Below, piece after piece: positions 10,389-22,600 of a DNA stretch of 64,000 nt (position 1 is its first letter; every line of letters begins with the position of its first letter). The DNA is from Plantago major. Its lineage: Eukaryota > Streptophyta > Magnoliopsida > Lamiales > Plantaginaceae. Below the pieces are notes generated by a model. The model did no database searches, had not been told where the DNA came from, and saw only the letters and a list, made by a program, of their open reading frames with translations. The translations under genes were made by a program, and so were the position numbers. The stretch covers positions 58,587,677 to 58,651,676 of the forward strand of contig CM048839.1 in NCBI GenBank assembly GCA_026545765.1, given 5' to 3'.

Positions 10389-11831
10389 TGATGTGTCAAA
10401 TCAAAGTTCTAAATTTATTTAAAGCCAAGAGTTAATCCTCAACACTACGAAAACCAGTAGTGTAGTGGAGTTAACCCCGAGGTCGGTCTCTAGGGACTTA
10501 ACTAAGTTGAGCTTCAGTTTACGAATAAAAGTAACAATATGAAAAGCAGTAAATGTTGGTTTGCTTCGGCAGCGATATGATATACTAAAGTAAATAACTA
10601 CATGCAATGCTAGAAAGCGAATTAACACTAACGAGATTGAAATATTAAAAGGGAAAATTATGGAGTGGTAACGTCAACAAGCTAGCTAGCAGGATATATG
10701 TGATTCACGGGATTGACTACGCAAGTTGTCACAGTCTTGAGTTCAAAAACGAATGGCACCAATGAAGGCGTCAGTTTCACTAGGCTACAATCAATTTGAC
10801 TAACATACTATCACCGTTTGCAACTAACTATTAAATCAAGCAAGACGAAAGACATTTGGGTGTATTGATTAAATGCCTAAACCAATAGTGATTTTGTCTA
10901 GGAGATCATCAAACATGATAGCAGGAATAGTAATCGATCTAAAAATCACAAGTAGTCGAATCCCGATGCACTTCGAATCACATAAACCCTAGCTAGCATG
11001 CATTGAATCAGTCACCACCCCATAATAGGGGTGTTTAGCTACTCATGACAAGCGAAAGCATAATCATACTAGCAATAAACATAATCTCAAGCACAAAACA
11101 AAGATTCGAATAGATTGATACAATTGTACCCTTCGTTGTCACAAGCCCTAAGTAGAAATTGTAGAACGAAAACGAATTGATGCCAAAGATGTGTACATAA
11201 TCTCCCAATCAACGTCAATCTTCGAATTACAAGCGAAGACGGTTCAATTACCTCAAATCGGGTAATTGCCTTGAAAACTAGGTCTAGCTCTAGAGCAAGG
11301 TGGTGTTCTTGACAATAGAATGAATATCCCCAGTAATTATGTCTTGTTCTAAGTAATAGAAAGTAGAAAAAACCAAGTCTGATCGAATTAGGAATGAAAT
11401 TGCAGGAAAGCGGTAGAAGAAGAAACTGGCGTCGCATTAGAAAAACTGGCCCTCAGAAGAAGGATCGGCCGCCAGCTTGGTCTGCGATGTATAGAAACTT
11501 CTTGGCGACGCTGATTTCACAACTGGCATCGCCAGTTCTTTTGGGATGACCATTTTGCCCTTTTGACGTCTTTTGACTCCAATTCTTGATATTTTGGCCT
11601 TCCCGCTCCACTTCTAGCATCCATACGAGGCATTGGAACTCCATATCTTGTAGATGCATATAAAACACATCTTTTTGCCTTCAATTAGCGCGGTTTTAGC
11701 CAAATACCTACAAAACACACAAAGAACAAAACAAGTAAAAATACTTTAGGAAAACTAAATAAAACTATACTCAAGGATGACAAAAAGATGGTAAAAAACA
11801 CCAAATGAGACGGTATAAAACCGAATCATCA
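10389..11831 (-). repeat. 3' LTR of the gag-protease Gypsy-type element
   Basis: 1,443 bp, TGATGTGTC...CATCA on +. It is roughly 95% identical by eye to the other LTR at 15192-16609, except for a GC-rich segment (about 11418-11545) that differs strongly. On its right the sequence AACTCCCCAAACTGAACCC (11832-11850) is the complement of the polypurine tract, followed by the complement of a TTGAGGACAAGCAAG motif commonly found beside Tat/Athila 3' LTRs. Confidence 0.87.
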
Positions 11832-13216
11832 AACTCCCCAAACTGAACCCTTGCTTGTCCTCAAGCAACAGACTCTCTAAAAAATCTAGAAAAACAAAAA
11901 ACATACAGACACAAAATAAAGTCTAGCTCCCAAGCTACCAAGTCTACGATTGCAAGTAATAAGCGCAAGAAATGCAGAAGCTTTGACATCACACTGACAT
12001 TCACAAAATAACATGCACAAGTTCAAAAAGGTCGTTTCCAAAGTAAATAGAACTTAAGTCTAAAACAGCAGTCCCTCACAAGTGGATCTTATGCATCTAT
12101 TCTCTCACACTCCTGGAAGTGTCCAGTAGGGCAATCACTCAAGAATATAAAGAGATAAGGAAGGTGACTTGCGTCACAAAGATGCCTCAAATACCTCATG
12201 CAATGTACTCAATCAGTTAAGTCGGAAGGGACCTTTTCATAGCTATGTAACAATCAATAGTAGACTCATAAAAAGGCAATCGTTCTCTCTTTTTTCAATA
12301 TTTTTTTTTTTTGCATACTCTTTTTTGTAGTATTATATTTGACCCATATGCTTACCGAAAGTCTGTAAGCACTTTTTTGGTAGTGTCTGTTTTACTGAAA
12401 GTCCACACTTTTGTGCGTGCTGGTTTGGTGTACACGCCATCAACCCTCACGGACATATAGCTTTTAAAGGCCACGCTAGTATATAGGTAGTATCTGAAAC
12501 GTGCCCAACACAACTAACGGTGGTAACTAGTACCATAGATCCACTCCGAGACTTTTTTTTATTTTTGAGAGAACGAAAAACCTGAACACAGTCTTTATCA
12601 ATACAAGTAGGGCACATAAACCTCCTCCCCAAACCTGGACTTGGAACGGGTTTGGCATAAGCAAAATAAGAATGTAGAACATGTCGTTCGTCATACTTAA
12701 CTTACACAGAGTACACATGAGAATGATGAGGCGCAAACAAGGGAGTTTGCACTTTCCGAATTAAATCACACAGGTGCCGGTACAATATTTTTTCATCGGC
12801 TACGGTTTACTCACAGGCTTTTTGGACTACATAATTAGAATAGACTTTCTATTCACAACAGAAACGAACTTAGCAAACTTAAACATGCAAACTGCTAATA
12901 GTCAAGGATCAGTCAAAGCAAAAGCATTAAACAGGTTTAGTACATGCAATAGACGCTCGACTTGGGAGACAGACTTAGACTCAAGAGAGACGGACTCGAA
13001 TAAGAAATACAGAAAGAAGCACATCTGAAAACATGCAAGCAAGAAGCCTAAAGCAGATCAAAACTCAAAACACCCCTCCCCAAACCTGAACTCGTGCTCG
13101 CCCTCGAGCTAACGAGTGAAAAGAGAAAAGTAGAGAGTTGATATGAAGAGGCTTCCCTGATTGAAGGTTTCCAAGATGTGTAGAAGACTGGTGATGTTCA
13201 TTTGCGATGGAAGGTA
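11832..13216 (-). other. 3' noncoding region of the gag-protease element with repeated PPT-like modules
   Basis: No coding similarity. Besides the LTR-proximal polypurine tract (11832-11850), two more modules read GGTTTGGGGAGG on - (about 12621-12636 and 13073-13087). The stretch 12360-12550 is clearly homologous to 53040-53225 in the large Gypsy element further right, including GTGCGTGCTGGTTTGGT, which shows the two elements are related. Confidence 0.6.
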
Positions 13217-14970
13217 CTAAACTTCCCCATGCTCGAATTCCTCTGCCCTTGCACCTGCGAATAGATATAAAGGGGTCCAACATACCCCGCAGATAAAATC
13301 CTTAGGCAAATAATCTAATGCCTTCACCATGCCGACCTTACCATTCACCTCGTATGTTGTTGTGCGTCTAAATACGCTAATATCCATTCTAGAGGCGAAT
13401 AAAAATGGCCAGCCAAGGAGGATTGTATCGGGTCCTGTCTTCTGATCTTCCAGGACATCCTTCAGAACAACAAAATTGGTGATAACAGTTTCACCATTCA
13501 GTTTAACCGCGACACCCTTTGCCAATCCAACTGGTCTTCTATGTGACCCATCCGCCATTAGGAGTCGAGCTTTCATCTCTTCCAAGCCTGTAAAGCCACA
13601 TCCCTTAAACAGACTGTATGGGATTGTATTACATGTAGCTCCTGTATCTAAAGTCGCAATGACTTTTAAATTTCCCATCCCAACTACGATGTTAAAGCTC
13701 TTTTTACTGAGAAGATGCTCCTTCACATTTTCTGCTAACTCTTCTTCTTTGGCAGGAACTTCAACTGCTCCAGGTCCCGGGGTGCTCACTATAACTGTAG
13801 AATCTTCCTCTTTTGCATAACCCAATTCTTCAATGGAAACGGATGGATCTTCCTCTTATTCCGGGGTCAACTCCTCAACATAATTACCGGGGGTGATCAC
13901 CTCTTCTACTGTCGCTTCTCTAGCAATCGGAATCAACGATGCACACCCACAAGTTGCGCAAATCTGTTTTGAAACCTCAACACGGGTCTCATTTTCCGAA
14001 ACAGTCACCTCAACCGGTGTTTCTATGATCACCTTAATATCCATAGCTCTCCCAGAAGTATTAAGGAATTTACCCCTTTCCCTTTCTTGGTTTTTCTCTA
14101 CCAGCTGCTGGAGGGTACCTTTGATCTGGTCCCTGTCCCTTTCCAATCTTTGAACTGTGGCTTCTAATGCACCCAACCTCTCAGCGGTAGCTACATGTAT
14201 CATCGATGTGTGTTGCATAGTGGCATGACAACTTTTCACAAACCCTCTCAGATCCTCCAAAAAACCTTCTGGAAGTTGTGATTTGGGAAGGCGGCGTTCC
14301 GGGCAATCAGAGCCCCTGAGCTTAGCACGCTTACTCCTATACTCTGAGCTTTTTGCTATCCTCTCGAACACAACACTTAATCCGACATGGGTTCTCTCCC
14401 CATCCATCCTCCACATGCCATATCAACTAGCAATTGTGAAGACTCTTCAAGCCCATCAAAGAAGAACTGGTTTAAATCTGTTGTACCAAAATGGTGATGG
14501 GGGCACTGACACTGTAAATCACGGAATCTCTCCCATGCTTCGAAGAAGGGTTCTCCTTGTCGCTGCTGAAACTCACTAATCTGCACTCTAAAGCTCCTAG
14601 TCATCGATACAGGGTAGTATTTGCCCATAAAGGTTTGGAAAGCTTTGTCCCAAGTAGTGATGCTTCCTTCTTCCAGACCGTTCATCCAAGTTCGTGCCTT
14701 GCCAAAGAGACACATAGGGAAGATCCTGAGCCTCAAATCATCATCCTTAACCCCTTCGGGTTTCTCCAATCCAGAGATGAAGTGCACAATTTCTCTGAGG
14801 AAACCCATGACGTCCTCATTCTCGACTCCATAGAACCTCGGAAGTTTTTGGAGGAGATGCTTCTTAACCTCGAGACCCCGCACATTAGATGGTGTGGCTA
14901 TGGCTGGGCGACAGGCACCCTGCACAGGTAGAAGGAGTGTGTACATTGAAGGTTGCTCCACGGTAGCCAT
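13217..14970 (-). pseudogene. Gypsy-type gag (Athila/Tat-like) plus aspartic protease
   Basis: Gag starts at ATG 14970 and its capsid-like core includes RTWMNGLEEGSITTWDKAFQ and EAWERFRDLQCQCPHHHF, the hallmark of Athila/Tat retrotransposon gag. A frameshift between 14416 and 14377 moves to a second frame that continues through a charged coiled-coil stretch with a Cys-rich patch (ICATCGCASL). A stop near 13856 is followed in the same frame by the protease block (13825-13217), with catalytic ATLDTGATCNTIP and the flap-side motif ILLGWPFL. The protease core looks intact, but gag needs a frame change. No pol follows. The products would be a capsid and its maturation protease. Confidence 0.82.
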
Positions 14971-15168
14971 ATCTGCGACCCTGTGCTATAAGACAGACAC
15001 AACACAAGAACTACGCAAACGTAAGCACCCGTTAGTTAAAAAAAAGCACTCAAGACGAAGAACACAGAGGTAACAAAGGAAAAAGAGTAACAAAAACAAA
15101 AACTAGAAAAAGAAAAAAAAACAAAAATACTGTAAATAAAATTCGTAAACTTAACAAAGGAGTTAAGA

Positions 15169-15185
15169 CCCCGGCAGCGGTGCCA
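15169..15185 (-). promoter_or_regulatory. Primer-binding site resembling tRNA-Asp
   Basis: On - the sequence TGGCACCGCTGCCGGGG lies 6 bp from the 5' LTR boundary. It resembles the complement of the plant tRNA-Asp 3' end used by Athila/Tat elements, with about two differences from the form I remember. Confidence 0.65.
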
Positions 15186-15191
15186 AAAACT

Positions 15192-16609
15192 TGATGTGTC
15201 AAATCAAAGTTCTAAATTTATTTAAAGCCAAGGGTTAATCCTCAACACTACGAAAACCTGTAGTGTAGTGGAGTTAACCCCGAGGTCGGTCTCTAGGGAC
15301 TTAACTAAGCTGAGATTCAATTTACGAATAAAAGTAACAATATGAAAAGCAGTAAATGTTGGTTTGCTTCGGTAGCGAGATGATATACTAAGTAAATAAC
15401 TACTTGCAATGCTAGAAAGCGAATTAACACTAACGAGATTGAAATATGAATGGGGGGAAATTATGGAGTGGTAACGTCAACAAGCTAGTTAGCAGGATAT
15501 ATGTGATTCACGGGATTGACTACGCAAGTTGTCACAGTCTTGAGTTCAAAAACGAATAGCACCAATGAAGGCGTCAGTTTCACTAGGCTTCAATCAATTT
15601 GACTAACCTACTATCACCGTTTGCAACTAACTGTTAAATCAAGCAAGACGAAAGACATTTGGGTGTATTGATTAAATGCCTAAACCAACAGTGATTTTGT
15701 CTAGGGAGATCACCGAACATGATAGCAGGAATAGTAATCGATCTAAAAAGCACAAGTAGTCGAATCCCGATGCACTTCGAATCACATAAACTCTAGCTAG
15801 CATGCATTGAATCAGTCACCACCCCATAATAGGGGTGTTTAACTACTCATGAAAAGCGAAAGCATAATCATACTAGCAATAAACATAATCTCAAGCATAA
15901 AACAGAGATTCGAATAGATTGATACAATTTTACCCTTCGATGTCACAAACCCTAGGTAGAAATTGTAGAACGAAAATGAATCGATGCCAAAGCTGTGTCG
16001 ATAATCTCCCAGTCAACGTCAATCTTCAATTACAAGCAAAGACGGTTCAATTACCTCAAATCGGGTAATTGCCTTGAAAACTAGGTCTAGCTCTAGAGCA
16101 AGGTGGTGTTCTTGACAATAGAATGAATATCCCCAGTAATTATGTCTTGTTCTAAATAATAGAAAGTAGAAAAAATCAAGTCTGATCGAATTAGGAAAGA
16201 AATCGCAGGAAAGCGGCAGAAGAAAAGGTGTCGCGGTTCAAAGGCGCCGCCATTTGGTCGCAATGTATGAAAGATTCTTGGCGTACGCCAGTTTGATAAC
16301 TAGCGTCGCCAGTTCTTTTGGGATGACCATTTTGCCCTTTTGACGTCTCTTGACTCCAATTCATGATATGTTGGCCTTCCCGCTCCACTTCTAGCTTCCA
16401 TACGAGGCATTGGAACTCCATATCTTGTAGATGTATATAAAACACATCTTTTTGCCTTCAATTAGCGCGGTTTTAGCCAAATACCTACGAAACACACAAA
16501 GAACAAAACAAGTACAAATACTCTAGGAAAACTAAATAAAACTATACTCAAGGATGACAAAAAGACGGTAAAAAAGACCAAATGAGACGGTATAAAACCG
16601 ACTCATCAC
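15192..16609 (-). repeat. 5' LTR of the gag-protease Gypsy-type element
   Basis: 1,418 bp, beginning TGATGTGTC and ending CGACTCATCA on +. It pairs with 10389-11831. The short GC-rich block with GGCGCCGCC and TGGCGTACGCCA (about 16225-16312) replaces a different GC-rich block in the other LTR. The right flank CCACG is the TSD. Confidence 0.87.
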
Positions 16610-16614
16610 CACGC

Positions 16615-18520
16615 CAAAAGCGTGGAAGACCTTTTGGTTCCAAAGATAAATATCCTCGGGAAATAAAAGGAGCAATCGCAGAAAATTTCCCAAAAGAGGA
16701 TACAAAAGCTCAAGAAGAGCACACTGACATAATAAACCAGGTTCAAGTTCAAGAAGAACCTCAGGCGCCTGAGAACGAAGAAATATCGGTTAATTATGTA
16801 TTGTCTGGAAAAAGATGTAACCGAAATGAAATAAACGTCGACGATATATTTGCTTATAACATAGCACTTGATATCATGGGAGAAAATAAGAATCATGAAG
16901 ATTCAGAGCCTACCTCATTTGATGAGTGTAAGCAAAGAAAGGACTGGCCTAAGTGGAAGGAGGCAATAAACGCAGAGTTGGAATCTCTTGCGAAACGAAA
17001 GGTTTTTGGACATATAATCTAAGCACCAAAGGATGTAAAACCAGTGGGAAACAAATGGGTTTTTGTGTGAAAGAGGAATGATAAAAATGAGATTGTGAGA
17101 TACAAAGCAAGGCTTATCGCACAAGGTTTTACCCAAAGACTTGGTATTGATTATGAAGAAACATATTCTCCAGTTCTAGACGGAATCACTTTTCGCTACT
17201 TGATAAGCTTGGTTGTACGTGAAAAGTTAGAAATGCGTCTAATGGATGTGGTCACTGCTTATTTGTATGGCTCATTGGAAAAGGAAATTTACATGAGAAT
17301 TCCAGATGGTTTCAAGATACCTGAAACACATAGTGGATCTCGAGAAATGTACTCAATAAAACTGAACAAGTCTTTGTACGGATTGAAACAATCCGGCCGA
17401 ATGTGGTACAATCGTTTGAGTACATTCTTGATCAAAGAAGGTTACAAAAATGATCCCATATGTCCATGTGTGTTTATCAAAAGATCTGGATCCAGGTTAA
17501 ATCACGATCATTTGTATATGTAGACGACTTGAACATTATTGGAACTCCAGGAGAGTTATCAAAGGCCGTGTGCTTGCTGAAAAAATGAATTTAAAATGAA
17601 AGACCTTGGGAAAACAAAATTTGTTTTAGGTCTTCAGATTGAGCACTTAAAGGGTGGTGTTTTCCTGCATCAATCAACGTACACAACAAAAGTGTTGGAA
17701 AGATTCAATATGGGAAATGCACATCCATTGAGTACGCCAATGGTTGTACGATCATTGAATGTCGAGAATGATCCATTCCGACCTTGTGACGATGATGAAG
17801 AACTACTAGGCCCCCAAACGCCATATCTAAGTGCAATCGGTGCACTGATGTATCTTGCTACAAATTCAAGGCCATATATAGCATTTGCTGTAAACTTATC
17901 AGCAAGATACATTTCTTCTCCAACTCAAAGGCATTGGAACGGGATAAAACACCTCTTACGATACCTTTAAGGAACAAAAGAAATGGGGTTGTATTATCCC
18001 GACTCCTCTACCTCAGGATTAACTGGTTACGCAGATGCTGGATATTTATCTGATCCTTATAATGGTCGATCTCAAACAGGTTATGTATTCACCTGTGGAG
18101 GTACTATTATTTTGGCGATGCAGAAGAAAACAATGGTTGCTACTTCTTCTAATCATGCAGAGCTCTTAGCAATCCATGAAGCATGTCGTGAATGCATTTG
18201 GTTGAGATCCATCACTTGCCACATTCGACAAATGTGTGGACTCCCTATAATTGAAAACTCCCCGACTATAATCTACGAAGATAATGCAGCTTGCGTTTCT
18301 CAGTTAAAGGAAGGTTTCATCAAAGGTCTTTGATAGGACAAAACATATCCTGCCCAAATTCTTCTTCACTCATGAACAACAACAGGAGAATCGGATTCAT
18401 GTGCAACTGATCCACTCAAGTGAAAATTTGGCAGACTTATTCACCAAATCTCTCCCTACTCCGACATTCAAGAAACTAAGACACGCGATCGGCATGAGGC
18501 ATCTGCGGGAAATAAAGTAA
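16615..18520 (+). pseudogene. Copia reverse transcriptase and RNase H
   Basis: The spacer ends with TFGS-like SFDECKQRKDWPKWKEAINA (about 16917), the usual entry to Copia RT. RT follows with GNKWVFV (stop at about 17068), YKARLIAQGFTQRLGIDYEE, KSLYGLKQSGRMWYNRL and a catalytic YVDD at about 17515-17527, reached only after a frameshift near 17500. LGLQIEHLKGGVFLHQS and the connection domain run to 17970. RNase H (17983-18480) shows GYADAGYLSD, SSNHAELLAIHEACRE with its acidic residues, YEDNAAC and LADLFTKSLPT. At least three stops or frameshifts make it inactive. Confidence 0.85.
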
Positions 18521-18665
18521 TGTAACCATGGGGGGAGTGAAATACGCGTTGTACTCTTTTCTTTCGCTAAGGTTTTTTCCCACTGGGTTTTTCTTTAGCA
18601 AGGTTTTTAACGAGGCAGCATTTCATGCATATCATCAAAATTCATGATGTACATTTAAGGGGGAG

Positions 18666-18935
18666 TGTTATGTAAATTATGTAAAAGTAAAAGATAAATG
18701 TCACTATCATGAATATGATGCATAGTACGGAATAGGAATGCATAGTACACAAATAGTACGTGCATAGTATATGAGTTGAATTTTTTTGCAGAAGGATGAA
18801 AAATGTGGACGCCTGTCGGATGCATATGCCTATAAATAGGCATGATTTTGATGAATGAATGATATCTCAGAAACATTTTTCACTCAGTTCATAACGTTCT
18901 TCCTTTTATATTTCTAATAATATGGGCTTTGCTTG
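18666..18935 (+). repeat. 3' LTR of the split Copia element (right end uncertain)
   Basis: It starts TGTTATG directly after the polypurine tract AAGGGGGAG. It contains a plausible TATA box, CCTATAAATAGG (about 18829-18840), as in Copia LTR promoters. The right boundary is not resolved because no second LTR copy is present for comparison. Confidence 0.55.
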
Positions 18936-18976
18936 ATGTAGCCTTACGTTATTTTTTCTTTTCTTTTTTTGAGCAA

Positions 18977-19211
18977 ATCTCTTGAGACGGTCTCTAAATA
19001 TAATTTATCTAGAGACGTACATGTGTTGTCAAAAAAATTATCGATATTATTAATCAAAGCGTCTATGTTATCAATATTGATGTTTTTTTCATATTACAAA
19101 ATTAATGGATTTTTTTAACAACATAGACATTTTGATTAATAACATAGGTCATTTCCCTAAAAACATAGATCGTCTTTAGATAAATTATCTGAAAACCGTC
19201 TCTCATAAGAC
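18977..19211. mobile_element. Palindromic MITE-like element
   Basis: About 235 bp with inverted ends: CTTGAGACGGTCTCTAAAT on the left and the complement of CTTATGAGAGACGG on the right. Further in, inverted similarity includes ATTAATCAAAGCGTCTATG on the left and its complement with one difference on the right, so nearly the whole element can fold back. No clear target duplication was seen, so the superfamily is open. Confidence 0.55.
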
Positions 19212-19625
19212 TCCGTGTTCTTTTTTTCATTTTCATTTTTTATCACTAATTTAACCTTTCACCAGAAACTTATCACTATCAATCAACTTTTTAGTAATAA
19301 TTAATTGCATCCATCTTACTTGTAGTATTTTTTAGGATTATATAGCAGGTATGAATATAAACAATTTGCCCATCCTAAGTGTTAATTCGAGTGGAAATCA
19401 TTAACTACTTTAATTTATGCATTGTTAAATATTAGTTGTTGAGAAATAATATATATTATTACGTACATTGTTTTGATTATTTTAATAAATTTGATCGATA
19501 GTGTGAGGCACCAGAATAAACAGTCCGTGTTGCCACGGATTATTTGATGAAAAGGTCGAGGGGATGTACACCACCTTCCACCGTATGTCGGGGCAATATA
19601 TGAGTTGAATTTTTAAAAATATTTG
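19212..19625. other. AT-rich noncoding stretch
   Basis: Nothing recognisable apart from weak helicase-like residues appearing towards its right end, where the Helitron remnant begins. Confidence 0.4.
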
Positions 19626-22600
19626 TTGTCCCATACAATGCTCAGTTGCTCTTGAAATACAAATCTCACATAAACGTTGAATAGTGTAATGGTGGGGGCT
19701 TCAGTGATATATTTGTTCAAGTACATGTATAAGGAAAGTGACAAAGCGGGTTTTTCGTTCATCGACAGAAACAATAATGATGAGATTAAGAGGCATATCA
19801 ATTGTCAGTACGTTTCAGCATGTGAGGCCATTTGGAGAATTTTTTAATTCCAGATACATTATGGGATACTAATGTTGAACGTTTACCATTTCATCTAGAG
19901 GATGAGCAGGGGGTATCGTTCAAAGATGGAGATTTTATGCCGGATGTTCTTAATAAGCCTTTAGTGAAGCAGTCGAAGTTTCTTGAATGGGTTGAGCTGA
20001 ACAAGGGAGACCCGAAAGGTAGGAAATTGACGTATTCTGAGATACCCCGTGAGTATTGCTCGAAGGATGGATAGAAGAAGTGGTCCTGTAGGAAAACGAA
20101 GGCACAAGTTGTTGGAAGGATGTATAATTTGCCAATGCTATATGAAAACATGTACTATATATGCGACTTATGTTGAATCATGTTAGAGGCACAACATATT
20201 TTCAGGATATTAGAACAGTGAACAGTGTTTTTTACAAGACCTGCAAGGATTCATGTGGGGCTTTAGGTCTACTAATCAGATGACGGAGAGTACGTCGGTG
20301 GAATTAATGGGGCAAGTCCTTCTGGATCAGCACATTTCCTACGTCATCTTTTTACGATGCTGCTTCTTTCACGAAGCATGGCGAGCCCAGAGGAGGTATG
20401 GAGGAAGACATGTAATTTCTTATTCGATGACATCCTATACAACCAGCGAAAAAAGTTTCATAATCCAGGTAATTTGTTAGTAATTTTATATTGTGTCGAA
20501 ATACTAAAATGCTATTTATTTACTTATTACTTATTTCGATTTTTTTTTGTGATTCAGGTTTAAGGCTTACATATGAACAAATCCATAACCTAGCGTCGCT
20601 TGAAATTGAGAAGCTATTGAAATAAAATTGCAGCAGTCTTTTTTTTTTTTTTTTTGAGTCTATGCTAATGCCAAATGAGTCTGTAATTGACAACGCCACG
20701 AATCAGTTTATAGTTTCGACGGATGGTACCCACATTTGACTGACGAGCATCGTACAATTTACGATAAGAATATGGATGCAAGTGACGGGGGTAGAGGTGG
20801 AGTGTGCTTTTTATACGAGTATGGTGGTATTGGTAAGACTTTTATTTGGAGGACGTTGTGTTATGGCTTATGAGTTAGATGAGATACAGTAGTTCCAGTC
20901 GCATCAAGTGGTGTTGCATTACTTTTGCTACCTTGAGGTAGGACTGCTCATTCTAGGTTTGGTATACATATTAAGTGTCACGAGGAATCAACATACAGCA
21001 CGTTGAAGCCAGATTATGATGTCATCGACTTACTTAAGCAAACCAGACTTATAATTTGGGATGATGTACCGATGACCAATAAGAACTGCTTTGAGGCACT
21101 TGGCAGGAGTCTAAGAGATGTTATGAAACATATCCAGATGATCTTTTTGGTGGCTTGATAGTTGTATTTGGTGGAGATTTCAGCAAATTTTGCCAATTGT
21201 TCCTGGTGGCAGTACATATGATATTGTAAATGCCTCTCTATGCTCCTCGGGACTGTGGGATTCATGTGAGGTTCTTAAGCTAGCAAAAAACATGTGATTA
21301 CAAGTACACTAATTAAATTTCCGGTTAATATCAAATGAATTCTTATGTTATGTTGTTCTTTCTATTAACACATTTTTTCCTCTATTCAGTCTGGATCATC
21401 AGCTACTGAGATTAGTGAGACTAAAGATTTTGCCGAGTGGATACTACAAGTCGTTGATGGGTTTGTAGGCAAACCCGGTGATGGCGAAGTAGACATCAAG
21501 TTACCTGATGACATACTTATTCGTGAAGTAAGTCATCATATTTCCACCATTGTAGATTCAACATATCCTCCCATTTTGGATCATTTAGCTGATCCAACTC
21601 GCGATCTACACCACCATGTTATTCTTGCCTACTAATGAAATGGTCAATGAGATCAATGACTATGTCATGTCCAAAATGCCTGGTGATTGTGTCGAGTAGT
21701 TGAGTGCTGATAGCATAAGCAAGACCGAGGATGTAGACAATATACTGAGGGAATTATTCTCGATAGAATTCTTAAATACTATTATTTGCTCAGGACTACC
21801 TAATCATAGAATAGTGCTTAATGTTGGATACATGATCATGCTTTTGAGGAATATTGATCAGGCTTATGAGTTGTGCTTTTTATCCCTAGGATGATAATGA
21901 GCCCATCCGATGAGACAAGTTTCCTATAAATTTTGATAGGAGCAGCTATATCCGTCTGCTTTGCAATGACGATAAATAAAATCCAGGACACTCTCTCGTG
22001 CCGGTCTCTACCTACCTTTATCATGTATTCAGCCACGGACAACTGTATGTTGCTCACTCTAGAGTTACAAGTAGAAAGGGACTAGAAGTACTCATATGAT
22101 CATGACGGTAAAACGCATGGCGCGACAATCAACGTGGTTTACAAAGAAGTTTTCGATAAATTATAAGGTAAAGTTATTTTATTATATACATTAGTTAACA
22201 CACATATTTTCAACAACGTTTTATGTTTCCCAATATTCTCCCTCCGTCCCAAACTCAACTTCCCATTTTTCATTTTTGTCTGTCCCAAACTCAACTCCCA
22301 CTCCTTTAAATGAAAAATCTCTCTCCTACTTTATTCACATCTCTTACTTTATTCACTATATCTCCTACTTTATTCTCACTATTTAATATTTTATTCACTA
22401 TATTTCCTACTTTATTCACTATCTATCATAGTTTATTCACTTTATCTTAAAACTTATGCCCGGACCAACGGGAAGTTGAGTCCGGGGCGGAGGGAGTATA
22501 TTGTAACTAAGAGTATATCCTTATATTTTTACAGGTACGAATGCCTTCATATGAAGTCAAGTTGAACACCTATTTAGTATTTACTAGATTTTACTCATTG

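Larger units (their letters stand above)
10389..16609 (-). mobile_element. Non-autonomous Gypsy-type element with gag and protease only (TR-GAG-like), complete
   Basis: A 6,221 bp element on -, bounded by two LTRs (15192-16609 is the 5' LTR, 10389-11831 the 3' LTR) and flanked by a perfect 5 bp TSD CCACG (10384-10388 and 16610-16614). A primer-binding site resembling the tRNA-Asp 3' end (TGGCACCGCTGCCGGGG on -, 15169-15185) lies 6 bp inside the 5' LTR. A polypurine tract lies next to the 3' LTR. The interior encodes a gag with Athila/Tat resemblance and an aspartic protease. No reverse transcriptase, RNase H or integrase can be read in the 3.4 kb interior. This fits pol-less TR-GAG type elements mobilised in trans. 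Confidence 0.87.
9499..18935 (+). mobile_element. Copia retrotransposon, 5' truncated, split by a Gypsy-type element
   Basis: A Ty1/Copia element on + in two blocks, 9499-10388 and 16610-about 18935, separated by the complete Gypsy-type insertion 10389-16609. Removing that insert and one copy of the CCACG duplication joins integrase to RT. The 5' LTR, PBS, gag and protease are absent; the left end begins abruptly inside the integrase core. The right end has a polypurine tract AAGGGGGAG (18657-18665) followed by a 3' LTR. The pol domains are in Copia order (integrase, RT, RNase H) but carry several frameshifts and stops. Confidence 0.85.
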
